Below, piece after piece: positions 1 through 12,636 of a stretch of 64,000 nt of DNA. Each line of letters starts with the position of its first letter. Within the stretch, counting starts at the first letter, position 1. The stretch is from assembly GCA_027575765.1 (NCBI GenBank), contig JANBPT010000067.1, positions 1-64,000 of the forward strand, read 5' to 3'. Origin of the DNA: Tieghemiomyces parasiticus (lineage: Eukaryota; Kickxellomycota; Dimargaritomycetes; Dimargaritales; Dimargaritaceae). A program made the translations under genes and the position numbers. The notes under the pieces are model-generated. The model made no database searches. It was not told where the DNA came from and saw only the letters and a list, made by a program, of their open reading frames with translations.

Positions 1-3000
1 CGATCCTAATGACCAGGGCAACGCCCCAGTAAGCAGCACGTCAATTGAGGACGCGTGTATGCAAGAATAAAGAAGGTTCGAAGGCCGGAAGAGCAGTCAA
101 CCTAAACCGTGATAAAGTATGCACGGCCTATCATCCAAAGTGACTATCTCCTCCCACCGTATCCCTGCGCAAAGGCGTACAGCGCCCACGGTGTGGGGTA
201 TACAGGAGTGATAATGCGAGTCCGGTAAGGGGGATCTTTCATCCCCTCATCTCAGTGCGCCACCGCACGTTCACCTCATCTGGCCCAGCTTGGGGGATCG
301 ATACGTACGCGTGCCCAGACTCTGTGCTACCATGACGGGACACCCCTCCCGAGCAGGTGACCGCCGCCCAGCGTTTAGCCCTACCGCTCGTTGCCGCCTG
401 AAAGTAGACAAATCCAAGCTTCAAGCGGTTGAGTGGAATGAGTGAAATACAAGAAGAGTGGTGAAGGCTACTTCGCGTTCTGCCGATAGGATTAGGGGCG
501 CTCCCTCCGTGGTGAAAGGCGTGTCCACTTCGCCCGGTGCTATGCCCATGAACCTCTCAGTCCTGCTGCTACGTTTCATCGTACACCTGGTCTTTCCGTC
601 TTCTTTGTTCTAGACCTCGCAGTACAAGAACGGCAGCGACCCTGATCTACGCCGTCGTCTGGGCAGCCCCTCCCTCCCTCTGTCTAGTGATACTCCTCCG
701 CCCTACTGCTGGCTATCCACCGGCCACTTTAACCCGGCATGCCCCCCTTAGATCACAGTACCTCTTCTCCTCACTTTTGCACTGACCCCCCACCCCACTT
801 TTCCGCCCCAATCCACCGAGCCGATTTCGTGGACCCGCTAGGCCAAATGAACTCCAACTTAGAGCAGCGATGATAAACTCGGCAGTGTGGGGTGTGTGCA
901 GGGAGAGCGAGAATAGCCGCTATGGGGTCGACGATCCTTCCCCGCTAGCGGCACATCTCCCGTATATTTCCTTTTCTGTTCACTTTTAGTCCCATGGACT
1001 GGACCCCACGGGACTGTGACGCTATCCAGGCCGGCAAGAACCACCGGTGTTCCGGTGTTGTCATGGATATATAGAAATAGAACGCCTTCAGGTCGAGTGG
1101 TTAAAACGGGGTAGCCGTTCCTGCTCAGTCCTCCGCATCCTACAAGCTGCGGCAGTCTGTGGAACTCATCTCCCCAGCGCCCCTTCCGGCCCACATCCCA
1201 GGAAATGGCCGCCCCCCCTAGTAGCCAGTAGAGGCTTATCTAATTGCCCATCTGTGCTTTTTCGCCGGGGAGCCAGGCAACACCACATCTATCACTGCCC
1301 TTAGAAAGAAGAACAAACCCCCCCTACGCCTACACATGTTGACCTGCCTTACGGAGAGTCAATGTAGAGAACGGGAAAGCGTCTCCGTTCACTCGGTGTG
1401 CTTCCCTCCCCCTTTATTACCCTCCAAGGTTAAGCCCAGGATCATTAATTTAATGAATTATTTTGTATCTTACCTCTACGCTCCAGTCCACCGACTTGCA
1501 ACGACACGGTACCTCCTTCAACCAGAAATAATTCGGGAGCTACCTGTCCTATGACTCGCCGTGTACTCTCCCTCATGGCTGGTACGTCAAGGCCTGGCTA
1601 ATAAACATTAACCTAGACCCACGGGGACCAACAAAATCGGTTTATTATTCGATTGACCTTTGACCATTCCCGCATATCCACTGCTGTGATGGACTGGCGT
1701 AACAACCTTCGCGGGGGACGAAGGCTTCCGAATTTTCAGGGTAGTGGCACGGCCATCTGCAGGGATGCACGCGGAAGGCCGATCACCCACGCTCTCTTCC
1801 TCCGGAGGGTCAGTCAGATGGCTGAAACGGTACGGGGGGACGGGACGACAATCCGAGCTGGTATGCTGTATCCAACGACATACCCAGCCATGTCAAGGCC
1901 TGGGGAGGGTGATATTTCGCTTTGCCACGCTGCGGAGTACGCCATTCTCTGTGGCCTGATCTTACGCGCCCAGTACAATCTTCTTCCGCCTTACGTTACT
2001 TATTAAGTTTACCAAAAAATACCTTGGAACTGTCCAATCAAGGCGCCGGGGATGTACCAAACAACCTTCCGTGGTAATAGGTTCGGCGGATGGCAGGCCC
2101 AGTCGAATCGATCCCAACGGCTTCGAATAAACGCTATACCGTAAGGCTGAAAGTATATGCGCAAGGCGGAAGGGGAAGAGGTCAGTCGGCACGCAGCCTT
2201 GTATAATCCGGAAGGCTACTTTTCCAGGAGTGGCAGATAAAATATTGTAAACCCAACCATAGATTACCACAACATTGCCACCGTGGCGGGTAGGTGCGCC
2301 ACCTTAAATCCCGGTGGAGCGGTCAGGGGGAGAGACTTCTTCAGTGTTTTGACACAATAGCCCAATAAAAGTGCGGAAATGAACGCATGCTTTCAAGCAT
2401 ATCCGAGCTTCCCCGCGGTCAGCTACAGGACGCACGTCAGGGGGAGGGCGGTTCTTATTTTTTTTCCACATGCTAGAATGCAGCTCTGGACAGCGGGTCA
2501 CCTTCCGGTGCGGCTGCGGGCGGAATGGTGATGGCGCTGATAAGAAGGATCGACCAGCGGTGCCTTGTTCGCGGTGGTTTTTCTCGGAAACAATTGTCGC
2601 GGTCGCCCTACTTCCGTTCCCTCCTTTAGAGCATCGTGACTGTTTCTAAATAGCACGTTGCGCGTGTATGGGAAGGGGCGGGGAGGGCAAAGTTTCGACC
2701 GTTTTACACTATGGTGACGCCTGCCGATTGACACCATCCCCAGATATTTTACCCACGTCGAACCTTCGCCGGATTTATAGCCGGCGTTCCGAAGTTAACC
2801 AGATGACCGAGGGAGATAATATAGCTAGCCGTCCAGCTTAACGAATTTTTATTCGGTGGAAAATATGACTTGTTCCACGGTTTTCAGGTTCCAATACGGC
2901 CTAGGTCGGTAAAACAGGTATCCCAGCTACGCCGCGGGGTTATGTCCGACTATTGTCCATCAAAGAATTTGCTAGAGGGATTCGGTCACTATATCGTTAA

Positions 3001-4052
3001 AGTTCGATGGTTGCAAGCTTTGAGGTTTATCGCACGTACTGGGATCCGAACGGGATTGTTTGCACCGCCTCCCACTTCTGTTCTATTATGTTTGTGTGCA
3101 TGCTTACGGCGGGTATTTACTCAGCGCCAGGTATGTGTGAGGACGTTGGTGCTATACTATACCCTTCGCCATTTGATACACCGTTAGTGCCTTCCCTGAC
3201 CCCATGCGGCCGATTTTGCGAAGGCTGCGCTCTGACCCAATGAATAAGAGATACGTATAATGTAGTGGTATAGACTACGGATTATGAAACCCCGCCCTGT
3301 TCTCTCCCACTAACCACTTGGATGGAATATTATGAACCCTGGTCCCAATTAACAATGGTATGTGGGAATGGTACCGGTCGAGCCCCTCATGACCCTGCTG
3401 CGGCATTGTCCATAGGTGCTGAGGTTACCAGGCTGGCCGGTCGAGAGATACCATGTGGTCTACAGGTACTACGTAGCTGGATCCAAGTCCTCGCGTTACC
3501 AGCCGTAGTAGCATTAGTACACAGCGCCTAACGGCCCGAGTGACCGTGTTGTTTTCAAGGTACAAGGACGGCTCGTGGTGGTAACGGATGTAGACCTGCC
3601 ATTACGTAGCAACCACGGGGCGCAAGTCACCCATGGTAGACTAGGTCCAAAGGGAATACCGCCACGGGTGGTTTCATACCCGGGTGTCTTCGGTTGGCTT
3701 GCCGTCGTCGGATATCCACGTGGCCCAACAATTTTGCTTACTAATTAAACCTCGGAGCAATCCGATACCACATCATTCATGGCGACATCACTCCCTAGTT
3801 GGCCACGTCCCAGACTCTGACTCGAGGGGTATCGCCGCAGTTCGTCTGACCTTTCCTCTTGGATCACCGTAGTAGAGTAATGCTTAATCCAGGCACTTTA
3901 CTCATTGATTCGACTGTCCAACTGAACAGTTAGTTTCTTAAATGTACTGTCTGCATGTGCCATTCTTGGGTATGAACTGCAACGGCCCCATGTGGCCCGC
4001 GCAGCCTAAAAAGGAATAATCAACGTATGATGAAACCTGGTAACTAGGGTAT
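1..4052. other. intergenic, no gene supported
   Basis: No open frame here exceeds about 120 codons, and none of the translations I read shows a recognisable domain, membrane pattern or repeat. Base composition looks mixed and lacks the long G/C homopolymers common in the other intergenic stretches of this window. I see no tRNA, rRNA or transposon signature. The right edge is the 3' side of the minus-strand transporter gene. Confidence 0.6.
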
Positions 4053-6992
4053 CTATCCAATATGCCGCGACTTAAAATGCGAACCTTTAACCAGATTGAT
4101 GCATAGGAACATCATACCAGCTACTATCACCAGGGTGATGAACAACGGCCGGCTGGCGTGGCTCAGCGCTGAGCCGGTATGTGTCATGCCGGATATTGGC
4201 GATTGACCAGAACACGTGGCAGATCGCGGGGTTGCCTTTTGGATGGGAACGTGACCGGTCGAAAGGGCAGCTCTCGACACGCTAACTATTGGGTAGGACT
4301 GAGAGTAGGAGGCGTCCCAACTGTACCAGCGTGGGTGTGGGGTGGTCATCGGGCTTCCTTCACTAGACTGCGGGACAGGGGTCGATAAGTGATAGATGGC
4401 CACTTGCCTTTCCGAGGAAAGGTCCGCATCGTCCGTCAGTGGGCCGTCTAGAATATGGGCCTGTCGGCTCCCCTTCGCCGCCAAATCCGCCATGGTCTCC
4501 TTATCCGGTACACTCTCCGCCGCTTCCTTCACCGCCATCTCCCGGCGCCAGATCATATTGGTAAGCCACGTCTGAACTATGAGGCCGACTAGTCCTCCGG
4601 CGGACAATAACATGAGCGCAAAGGGGAGGACTTTAGATGCCACCGCAGGACGGGTTACGAATCCAGTATTAGATACGGCGTACTGCAGAACGGTGAATAG
4701 GACGGGGACGGTCATGCCGATCCCGAGCCCAACGAGTACGGCAAACCCCGTGAGGAGCCAAGGGTCATAGGCACGTTCTAGTAAGGTGAGTAGGCCCAAG
4801 CCCAGAATGGTACAGGCGGAGCCGAAGAGTAGAGGCAATGCACTGGCGCGTTTACGGGTGACGCAAAACCCGGAGGCCAGGGCCCCCCACACGGCGGCTA
4901 TCAGCATCGGGATGAGCTGCACAACGGTGGCCACCCAGGAGCTTGGATGGGAGAATTTGAGGAACCGGTGGATATGGGCTACCGTCGCGTAGACGACCAG
5001 ACCCGAAAGGAATAGGCTGACGGAGGCCATACTTCCGTTGCGGGTGGTGACCAGGCCACGCGGGAGAATGGCGCAGGCCGGACGGTCGGCGTCCACTTCC
5101 CAGTCGGACGTACCCGTGGCGGTGGGCCCCTGTAGGCGGGGAGGGCGACTGTTTGTACTGGCGGCCGCGGTGGAATGCGGGCCGAAACCGGGAGGGTAGA
5201 TGGGCGGCTGAGGCGCGCGACGACAATGCCATATTTCGAAGATGGCCAGAGTAATGAAGGCAACCAATGCCAAGCCACCGCTCACCACAGCCCCCATGAT
5301 GTAGGTGAACCGGTTAAAGATGGGCCCCGGTTGGTTGGCAGGGCTCTCCTCGTCAGCAATGGAGCCGAACACCAGAGCCAGAAGGCTACCAGTCATGCCC
5401 ACCGTCAACAGGAGGGCCCCAGTCACGGCAGGAAGCCACCCTTGTCGGTCAAATTTAGGAACGCCCGTGGATGAATCCTGCGCGGCCGGCAGTCGGTAGG
5501 GTCGTGTCGTATGGTGGCCAGTGTGCCAGCCGGTCCGGGCTTCACATCGTTCCGTGGGTTCCGGGGCCAGGCCCGTCAGGAGGACCAGCGGGATAAACAG
5601 TACCCCGCCAACGATGATGATGTTAAAGAGGGGGACCCATATTACACCCAAACGATAGGTGATGATTTCGCCCAGTAGGGGGCCCACGGTTAGGGCCATG
5701 ACAAACCCGGCCCACGCAATACTCTGCGCCCAACCGGCGCGGTAGAACCCCCACTCGATGGTACGGGGTTTACGCACGGGCCGCACGGGAGCCAGCGGGT
5801 CGCTGTGGCGGTCGTAAAACTCTGTGGTCCGCCGGGGCGGAACGCCGTCCAGGGCCGTGTCCACCCGGTAGAATGAAGTGGGTCTCACGGGTCCTTGACC
5901 GTGGCCATGCCGACTACCCCCATCGGTGGCCGATTTCGACCGGCTGCCTTTCTGACTGCGTCGGAGAACCCAGCGGTCCTGGATGGCAGCAAAAGTCACC
6001 ACAGCGATACCGGCGCCTCCGCAGCCTTCCAACCAGCGGGCAATGAAGCGCGGAGCGTCACGGGGAAGGACACGATCTCCGACCAACCGGGCGACACCTT
6101 GGCCCCCAACGGAGGCTTCGATGGTGCTACCCAGCAGGTACAACGTAAAAGCACCGAACGTGAGGACGTACCGACCAAACCGCGGCGTACCGTCGAGTAA
6201 GGTGTACCACGGCAGACTGGTAATCCAGCCCAGCAGATAAAGTACAGTGGACCACGCCAGGCCGTTGTAATGGGCCAGGTCGTCACGGACAATCTTACAG
6301 GTCCCGCGAGGACGAGGTGGAAGGGCGGGGGTGGTCAGCTCCGTAGCGCCGGCGAGTGACGACAACTTGGCGACACTGGCCGCGCGCGGTAGGGACAGGA
6401 TATACACGACGTGATTCGATCCCAGCCAAACCAGAGCTAGAATGAGTAGACACGTCCGGAGCTCCAAGCGCCACCGTCGCAGACCGTCGTACGCGGTCCC
6501 CGTCGTATTCCCACCGAGCGTCGGGGCGAAAGATGGTCGCCGGTGGTTCAGCGGAAGTGGTGACGGCAAGGATGATGTGAAGGTCGCGGTGGGGCCCACC
6601 TCTGGGACCGTCGGGTCACCCTGGGTCCGGGCCTTAGCCTGCACGAGGGACCGGTAGAACCGGACGAGACTTGTGGCGCTAGGCGGGTGGGCTAGAAACG
6701 GGTGATGCCCTGGCGATGGGTCGATGGACGAGGGGCACTGGTTCGGCAGGACCGGGTGGTGTAGCGTTGGGGGTGGTTGGCGGGGGCGAATGGAGGCAAT
6801 AGGGTCATGAGGGTCGCGGGAATCTCGGCCACTCCTCGTACCATTGTGACCTTGGCGCTCAGCGTGGGCGGACGATAAGCTCCGCTCATCCTCGGCCGAG
6901 TACCCCCCAGAGAGCACGCTGATACTGTCCCGCGACGTGGGGAATTGAGGTATCCGGTAGGTACTAAAATCCGGGCCGGGATGGTCGTCCAT
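4053..6992 (-). CDS. MFS transporter, 14-TM DHA2 (drug:H+ antiporter) type
   Basis: A single-exon membrane transporter of the major facilitator superfamily, expected to sit in the plasma or vacuolar membrane and export small molecules by proton antiport. The translation has about 14 hydrophobic segments: six, then a loop and two central helices, then six with the last one near the C-terminus after a hydrophilic loop of about 100 residues. This is the DHA2 topology. A motif-C-like element, VGPLLGEI, lies in the fifth helix, and an RWLEGCGGAG element matches the conserved helix-4 region. About 180 residues of disordered Pro/Ser/His-rich sequence precede the first helix. The frame stays open to a Met at 7085, but those 31 extra codons run through a poly-C tract and look like leader, so I chose the Met at 6992 (MDDHPGP). 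The substrate cannot be read from the sequence; siderophore or drug export are the usual family roles. Confidence 0.85.
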   Translation of the reverse strand: MDDHPGPDFSTYRIPQFPTSRDSISVLSGGYSAEDERSLSSAHAERQGHNGTRSGRDSRDPHDPIASIRPRQPPPTLHHPVLPNQCPSSIDPSPGHHPFLAHPPSATSLVRFYRSLVQAKARTQGDPTVPEVGPTATFTSSLPSPLPLNHRRPSFAPTLGGNTTGTAYDGLRRWRLELRTCLLILALVWLGSNHVVYILSLPRAASVAKLSSLAGATELTTPALPPRPRGTCKIVRDDLAHYNGLAWSTVLYLLGWITSLPWYTLLDGTPRFGRYVLTFGAFTLYLLGSTIEASVGGQGVARLVGDRVLPRDAPRFIARWLEGCGGAGIAVVTFAAIQDRWVLRRSQKGSRSKSATDGGSRHGHGQGPVRPTSFYRVDTALDGVPPRRTTEFYDRHSDPLAPVRPVRKPRTIEWGFYRAGWAQSIAWAGFVMALTVGPLLGEIITYRLGVIWVPLFNIIIVGGVLFIPLVLLTGLAPEPTERCEARTGWHTGHHTTRPYRLPAAQDSSTGVPKFDRQGWLPAVTGALLLTVGMTGSLLALVFGSIADEESPANQPGPIFNRFTYIMGAVVSGGLALVAFITLAIFEIWHCRRAPQPPIYPPGFGPHSTAAASTNSRPPRLQGPTATGTSDWEVDADRPACAILPRGLVTTRNGSMASVSLFLSGLVVYATVAHIHRFLKFSHPSSWVATVVQLIPMLIAAVWGALASGFCVTRKRASALPLLFGSACTILGLGLLTLLERAYDPWLLTGFAVLVGLGIGMTVPVLFTVLQYAVSNTGFVTRPAVASKVLPFALMLLSAGGLVGLIVQTWLTNMIWRREMAVKEAAESVPDKETMADLAAKGSRQAHILDGPLTDDADLSSERQVAIYHLSTPVPQSSEGSPMTTPHPRWYSWDASYSQSYPIVSVSRAALSTGHVPIQKATPRSATCSGQSPISGMTHTGSALSHASRPLFITLVIVAGMMFLCINLVKGSHFKSRHIG

Positions 6993-7062
6993 CGCAGGTA
7001 TCGTCAGCGGGCGACGTAATGTAACGGGTGTGAAAATATATGGTGTCCAGGGACCAGGGGGA

Positions 7063-7121
7063 GGGGGGGGGGCAAACAACGACACTTAGATGGTCTGTGA
7101 TGATGCGCAAGGGGGGGGGGG
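7063..7121. repeat. two poly-G runs upstream of the MFS gene
   Basis: A run of 10 G (7063-7072) and a run of 11 G (7111-7121) sit just upstream of the preferred transporter start. The first encodes the five-proline stretch of the alternative longer N-terminus, which is why I prefer the downstream Met. Confidence 0.8.
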
Positions 7122-8444
7122 TGGTAGATACCGACAGGAGGTGTCAAGTGATGTCGACGCCTATAGTTAGTTAGGAGGCCTTAGCAACGTCCGATTACAT
7201 GACCCGGTCGTTTTATCGAGTTAACGGGTTGTCTTAGGCAGAGAGCAGCAGATTAGCTGCGTCCGTTTCGTCCCAATGTGCTACGTCTGTATTAGCAAAA
7301 GAGAGAGAATAAAGGTAGCGACGAACCGGTTGGATTGATCTGTAGTTCCGTAGGCAACTAGTAACTATGTCTGTTTAAACCTACACGATTTATACAAGTT
7401 GGTTTCAGCAGCGTGGAAGAGGGGTGAAGTGGTAATGAAAACGGGCATACACCGACAGGCAAGGAGGGGAGGGAGGGGATTTCGATAAAGAGAGAATTGA
7501 ACAACTAGCTAGAAATGCTGACGGTCAGCCGGGAACCGACGACTGGGGATGGATAAAGTGGAGTAAGAAGAGATATAAATGGGCGGGATAAGGTTACTAG
7601 GGATGAACATGTAGCTGGATATTAAAGTATTAGGTAGAGTAAAGTGACACTCGAAGCTACGCTTGGAAGAAGTTGACGACAGGGTTTGGGATACGCGTAG
7701 CGAGTTCAAAACTAACAAGTAGATGGAGGGGGAAAAACAATGCAGGTGCCAGGTGTAAAGTGGAGAAGCAACACCAAAACAATCCATCAGAGATATAGTT
7801 TCCAATATATTGGCGTCCACCATAACGTGCCACCGTCGCGGGGGAGATGACAGACATCCCCAGACGGAGCCACACGTCAGTTCTTCTTTTTAAAAATCCC
7901 CTGCCGGTGGACATTACTCCACCTTGGACACATGTCAGCAAAGCGAGCTAAGGGAAGGGCGTGGCACCGCACGAAGCGCGCGCGACTCCGTTTGCCTCCA
8001 TTTCATTTTACACTCCACAGCAGGTAATGGGCGCTAAACATTGATCATGAGGAAGAAGAGAGGGGAGGGGGAAAGCGGCGAGTGGGGTACAACAGACACA
8101 CACACACACAAAATGACAAACGATGGTAGAGTGTCAAGGTGGAGGTACCGTCTGATTTGGCTGTACGACCTCCGTCGGTGGCCTCATACTACTTCACTGG
8201 GCTTCCTCCGACCTGATATCTCAGCTTTTTTTAATTCACCTCTCCTCCAACACCAAACCCATCGTCCATCAGGCCACCCTTTTTTCTCTAAACTAGCGCC
8301 ATTCACCAGCGGTGGCCTTCTTTCGCCGTGCTATAGGAATGAAGGGGGATGACGAAGAAGGTTACGCGAGCTATGCCTCCACGGTCGTACCAGTACACCG
8401 CCTCTCTGATCATATCTCCATTCTTCACTCGCTCCTCTTCCCCC

Positions 8445-8463
8445 CTCTCTCTCTCTCTCTCTC
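8445..8463. repeat. (CT)n microsatellite
   Basis: Uninterrupted CT dinucleotide repeat inside a longer pyrimidine-rich tract on the plus strand. Confidence 0.9.
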
Positions 8464-11400
8464 CCATACCTTGGTATACGGATCTTTGGCCAGCTCCATT
8501 TTGAACAGGGACTTCGCCGCTTTACTGTGGGCTAAACAGAACTCTAGAATATTGCATAATACCCAACGCCTATGAGATGGTCATATTTGTTGAAAACTAT
8601 CCTGTAGACTTAGAACCACTAAAAGTTTGAAATTGGTTTAAAAACTCCAAGTTTTTGCCCAAAGCATGACCTTTTCCTGGGTCGACTTGACATACCTCCT
8701 CTACCTACCTACTCTGTGAGCCAGTATACTCCTTTACATTGGATGGCATGGTATGACATGAGTGGTGTTGAATAACAACACGCTTTTGAGACAAGGGATT
8801 AAAGCCAATTGAGGATACCTCCGTGTTTCTATTAGTGAAGTACAGTCAGGTGATAGGAAACTATGTAATAACAGTAGAAATGGCCAATATTCAACTTTTT
8901 CAGTGGTAAAGTACCAACGTTTTTTTGACACTGTTGTATCAGGATTGTATCCACCAGGCAACAAGGATCGCCCCATCATTTTTCACAACCCCTCGCAGTG
9001 CCGCCCAACACTTACCCTTGACTTATGCAGCCTCAAGAGCCGCCATTAATTTACACCTTATTTTTTAAGCCTGCTTTAAGCGTAAGCTTGCATATCCCAA
9101 GCTCTTCTTCCATCGTTCCTTCAACAACCCATCCTCGGATCCGACTTCCATGGTTCCTCTCAACGCACTTTCCAGAGCCTTATACCCTCCGTCGCCTTTC
9201 ACTTAAATAAACTTGCTTCGCCTTTTCCAGTCCAGCATCTCTGGGGAATAGAGCCACAGGCAACCCCCCCCCGGCATAAGTTTTCTGGGTCCTAACGAGT
9301 ATCGCCTTAGACTGGTAATAACTACTATTACTACTACTATATGCACACAGCCCCCCTTCCTCCTTATTCTACTTTCTTATCGTGAATTCCAAACCCCGGG
9401 GAATTTCACTCAACAAAACATGGCCAATTTACGCTCAATAATTACGACAATGGTTCGGATTACCATTATAGGGTTAACAAGAGCACCTGTGGCCAATTAA
9501 CCAGAGTTAAATTAGTAATGAAGTCATTGATCTTTATTGTTGTTTTTTTCGAGAGAACGTGGAGGAACTCCAGGAGACAGAATGTGCGACGAAAAAAAAA
9601 TAAAGATGATGTACAGATGGCCGGTACGATTCGGTACCGCGGGTATCGCTATCCTGACGTGGTCTGGCCTTCGTAGTATCTGGTATGTAATTCTGCACGG
9701 TTCGCATCGGCGTATCTCCTGGTCAGGTATAGGACCTGACCAAGGAGTAGGACGTAATGACGATCGTAAATCTGGGGAGGGGGGGGTCGGCAAAGCCCTG
9801 TTGAAGCCGCCATCGCGCTTTTTGATTAACCACCTCTCCTCTCACCTTATCCCTCACCTCCTCTTCCCCCTCCATTTCAGCTGTCTCGTTACCAAAATGC
9901 TTATTTCATATGAAAGTACTTCGTTTTCCTCCGCCCGACATAGCTACGGCGTCATTATCAGTTCTTTGTGCGCCTATTGATTACTATTCGTTCGTACTCC
10001 GACTATGTGGACCCCCCAGCCCTATCTTCTCTCGGCCACAGTATGTACTCACACCTATTCCCATCCGCTCTTCACCACTACGTTGTCCGGTCCGTATGCT
10101 TTCTTTGTTATACGTCACGTCAAGTCCCTTGGACAGTTTTCGCCTACGTCACTGGGTTGACTGGAATGAAATAACGTGATTAACGAGGGATGTTTCTTTT
10201 TCTGTAGGAAGGGTGGGCACCACTCCCTCCTCCCCCCCCCCACCCGTCACTACCCTTAAATCTGGTTAACCATGCCTCACTTATCGTCTGTAACCTGTCC
10301 CTTCCTATACCATTGACACCACCCCTCCCTCCCTCCCTCCTTCAGGTAAGCCATCCGAGGTCACCTTCTTTGTAGTGAAAGGATACCAGTAGAGATTAAG
10401 CTTATCCCCTCTTACCTCTCTATTTCCTACAACCTCCATTAATAGAATGAAGGGTGAGGGACTTCAAAACGTCGAAAAGTGACAAAGATGTTCTACCCGA
10501 TAGAGGGACACGATTTTCAGGGCGAGAAGCCAGACCAACCGCGAGGTGCTGTACACCTAGCCCGTCCAATGACTGGATCGTGTCGACCTGAAGACGAAAG
10601 AATCATTGCGTTATTCAGTACGGGAAAAGCCGTATCTCCTTTTTAAGTAAAAACCCTTCGGCCGGAATCTGTCTCCCCTCCATTATACATTAATATGTAC
10701 TACTGATACCTCTAGACATCTGCATGCCAAACTAGAACCGGAAATGTACCTGCATGTCGAGTGTGGTTTGGCACCACTGACCATGCACCCCGAGTCGGAA
10801 ACCGTGAGGAACTGCGTTTACTGGTGGCACTGGCAATCACTCGTCCAACGTCGATGAAGGAGGAGGGCGGCTGTCGGGCATTCACTTTATCTTTGATATT
10901 AATCAACAATACCTTGGATACGATGGTTGCACTGAACCAGATAGGCCACCACCTCCCCTCCTCCCCCCTCGTTTGCCAATAAATTACAACATTGTCAGGT
11001 GCGACCCATCCCGTGGCTTGGAGATACGAACCACCGGTCCAGGAGGTGGAGGGATCCGGTCGCGAGACCACCTATTTATTTTGGTAAACCAAACGTCCCA
11101 AGGCCCTTGGCCGACCTGGTCACCTTCCAACCGAAGTCTGACACCATTACGACTCGATTGACAGTGCATATCTAATGCACTATTGGCCATGATAAACACT
11201 TGACTAATCAAGTGTACCCAAGATCAGCACTCCCTTTCATTAACACTCACTACTCAATCGATCCACGTTCATCCGCCAGGGCCTTGCAGCACCAGAGCTT
11301 TTGGCTGGAAAAGGGCTTATCCTCCATATTTGGTAACCCCTTAGCCTCTGGAGTGAATGTTTGATTGTGGTACTGTGCCATTATCCTTGGCAGGGTGGGT

Positions 11401-12490
11401 ACCGGGACTGTCCAGGGGAAAGAGATACTTGGCACCTAGAATGGCCAACCGGGCAAGTACCCCTACCCAAATGTACAATATTCGACGAGCGCCCAGCGGT
11501 AATTTTGTTGTTTTTTTAAGAATAACAATTATATTTACAAAGAATCGACGTGCTGCCCCAATCAGAGGATTTTTTTTCATTTGATGCAGAGCAGCAGAAA
11601 TCAACTAGACACCCACCTTCGGCCAACCCGAATTACGGAGAGGTGTTGGCCAAATGACAGAAAATTAACGGGAAGGCAGCGAAAAAAAGTGAGTGGGGGA
11701 AATAAGCTGGTAAAAGTCCACCTATATTCATCAGGTTTACATATGTATATGTCAATCTAAATTCATTGGGGATAAAATGTCCTCTACCCTCATCCTTAAG
11801 AGCGGAATGACATTGGCGGCCGACTCGCCCGGGGACATCGGTAGAGGGAGGAGGTAGGAGGGGGGGGGTGACATCTTCATCGATGTCGAGAGGGGCGCAA
11901 CTGAGCTCCAGCTGACCTCCGTTTCATTCGGAGGCGAGAAGGAGAGATTGAAACGACCTTATGAAACTACACACATCCTCGCGTGTTGCCTACTGGTCAT
12001 ACTATTCAACGCATTATGTTTTTTTTCAAGTCCATCCTTAAGTGTCATGCTTATCGAGCGGACCGCTGTCATCGACGCGCGAATGGACTTACTTTATGCG
12101 ATGGGATGCGACTTGAATGTAGGAGTGAACAATAGGACTGGCATGGACACTTCCTCCCCCACCATCGCCCCACGCTAACGAACAGTTTTTCCCGGCTAAG
12201 GCTCTAGCACGATGAAGGAGTAAATGAATGAGACAAGGGTGTCCCAATCCAGTCAAGGTGTGGTCCTCCTCCTCCTCCCCCCCCGGGGGAGGGGAGTAAA
12301 GGGGCGGGCTTGTATCGGAAGACAAATAAAAAAATACTTTTTTACAGGGTAGCTTTAAACTAGCCAGTTGGACCCAGTCCATTATTCAAATAGTGAGAGC
12401 GCTAAGGGGAGGTAAGGGTAAGTCAGAAGAAGGGCTATGGGGCCCTGCATAGGCCAACCAGGAGACTACAGTTGTTGAGACTCACCCCCA

Positions 12491-12636
12491 CCCCCCCCCC
12501 CCCCCCTCCACTGCCACCACCCCCCCCCCACCCCCCCACCCCCACACACCCCCACCACCCAGGCCACCACNNNNNNNNNACCGACCTCCACTGCAAAATC
12601 AACACACACACGCACACACACACACACACACACACC
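12491..12636. repeat. poly-C / CACC low-complexity block with 9-N gap and (CA)n
   Basis: A run of 16 C (12491-12506) is followed by C-rich CACC-type sequence, nine undetermined bases (12571-12579) and a CA microsatellite (about 12602-12635). The Ns are a sequencing or assembly gap within simple sequence, so the true length here is unknown. Open frames crossing the block are low-complexity artefacts. Confidence 0.9.

Noticed and set aside
6993..7085. 31-codon N-terminal extension of the MFS protein
   Set aside because: It includes a poly-C-encoded Pro run typical of intergenic homopolymers here; the downstream Met gives a more natural start, though the longer form is not excluded.
9537..9980. 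147-codon plus-strand frame
   Set aside because: No domain, and it crosses homopolymers and a pyrimidine tract; it overlaps a minus-strand frame of similar quality.
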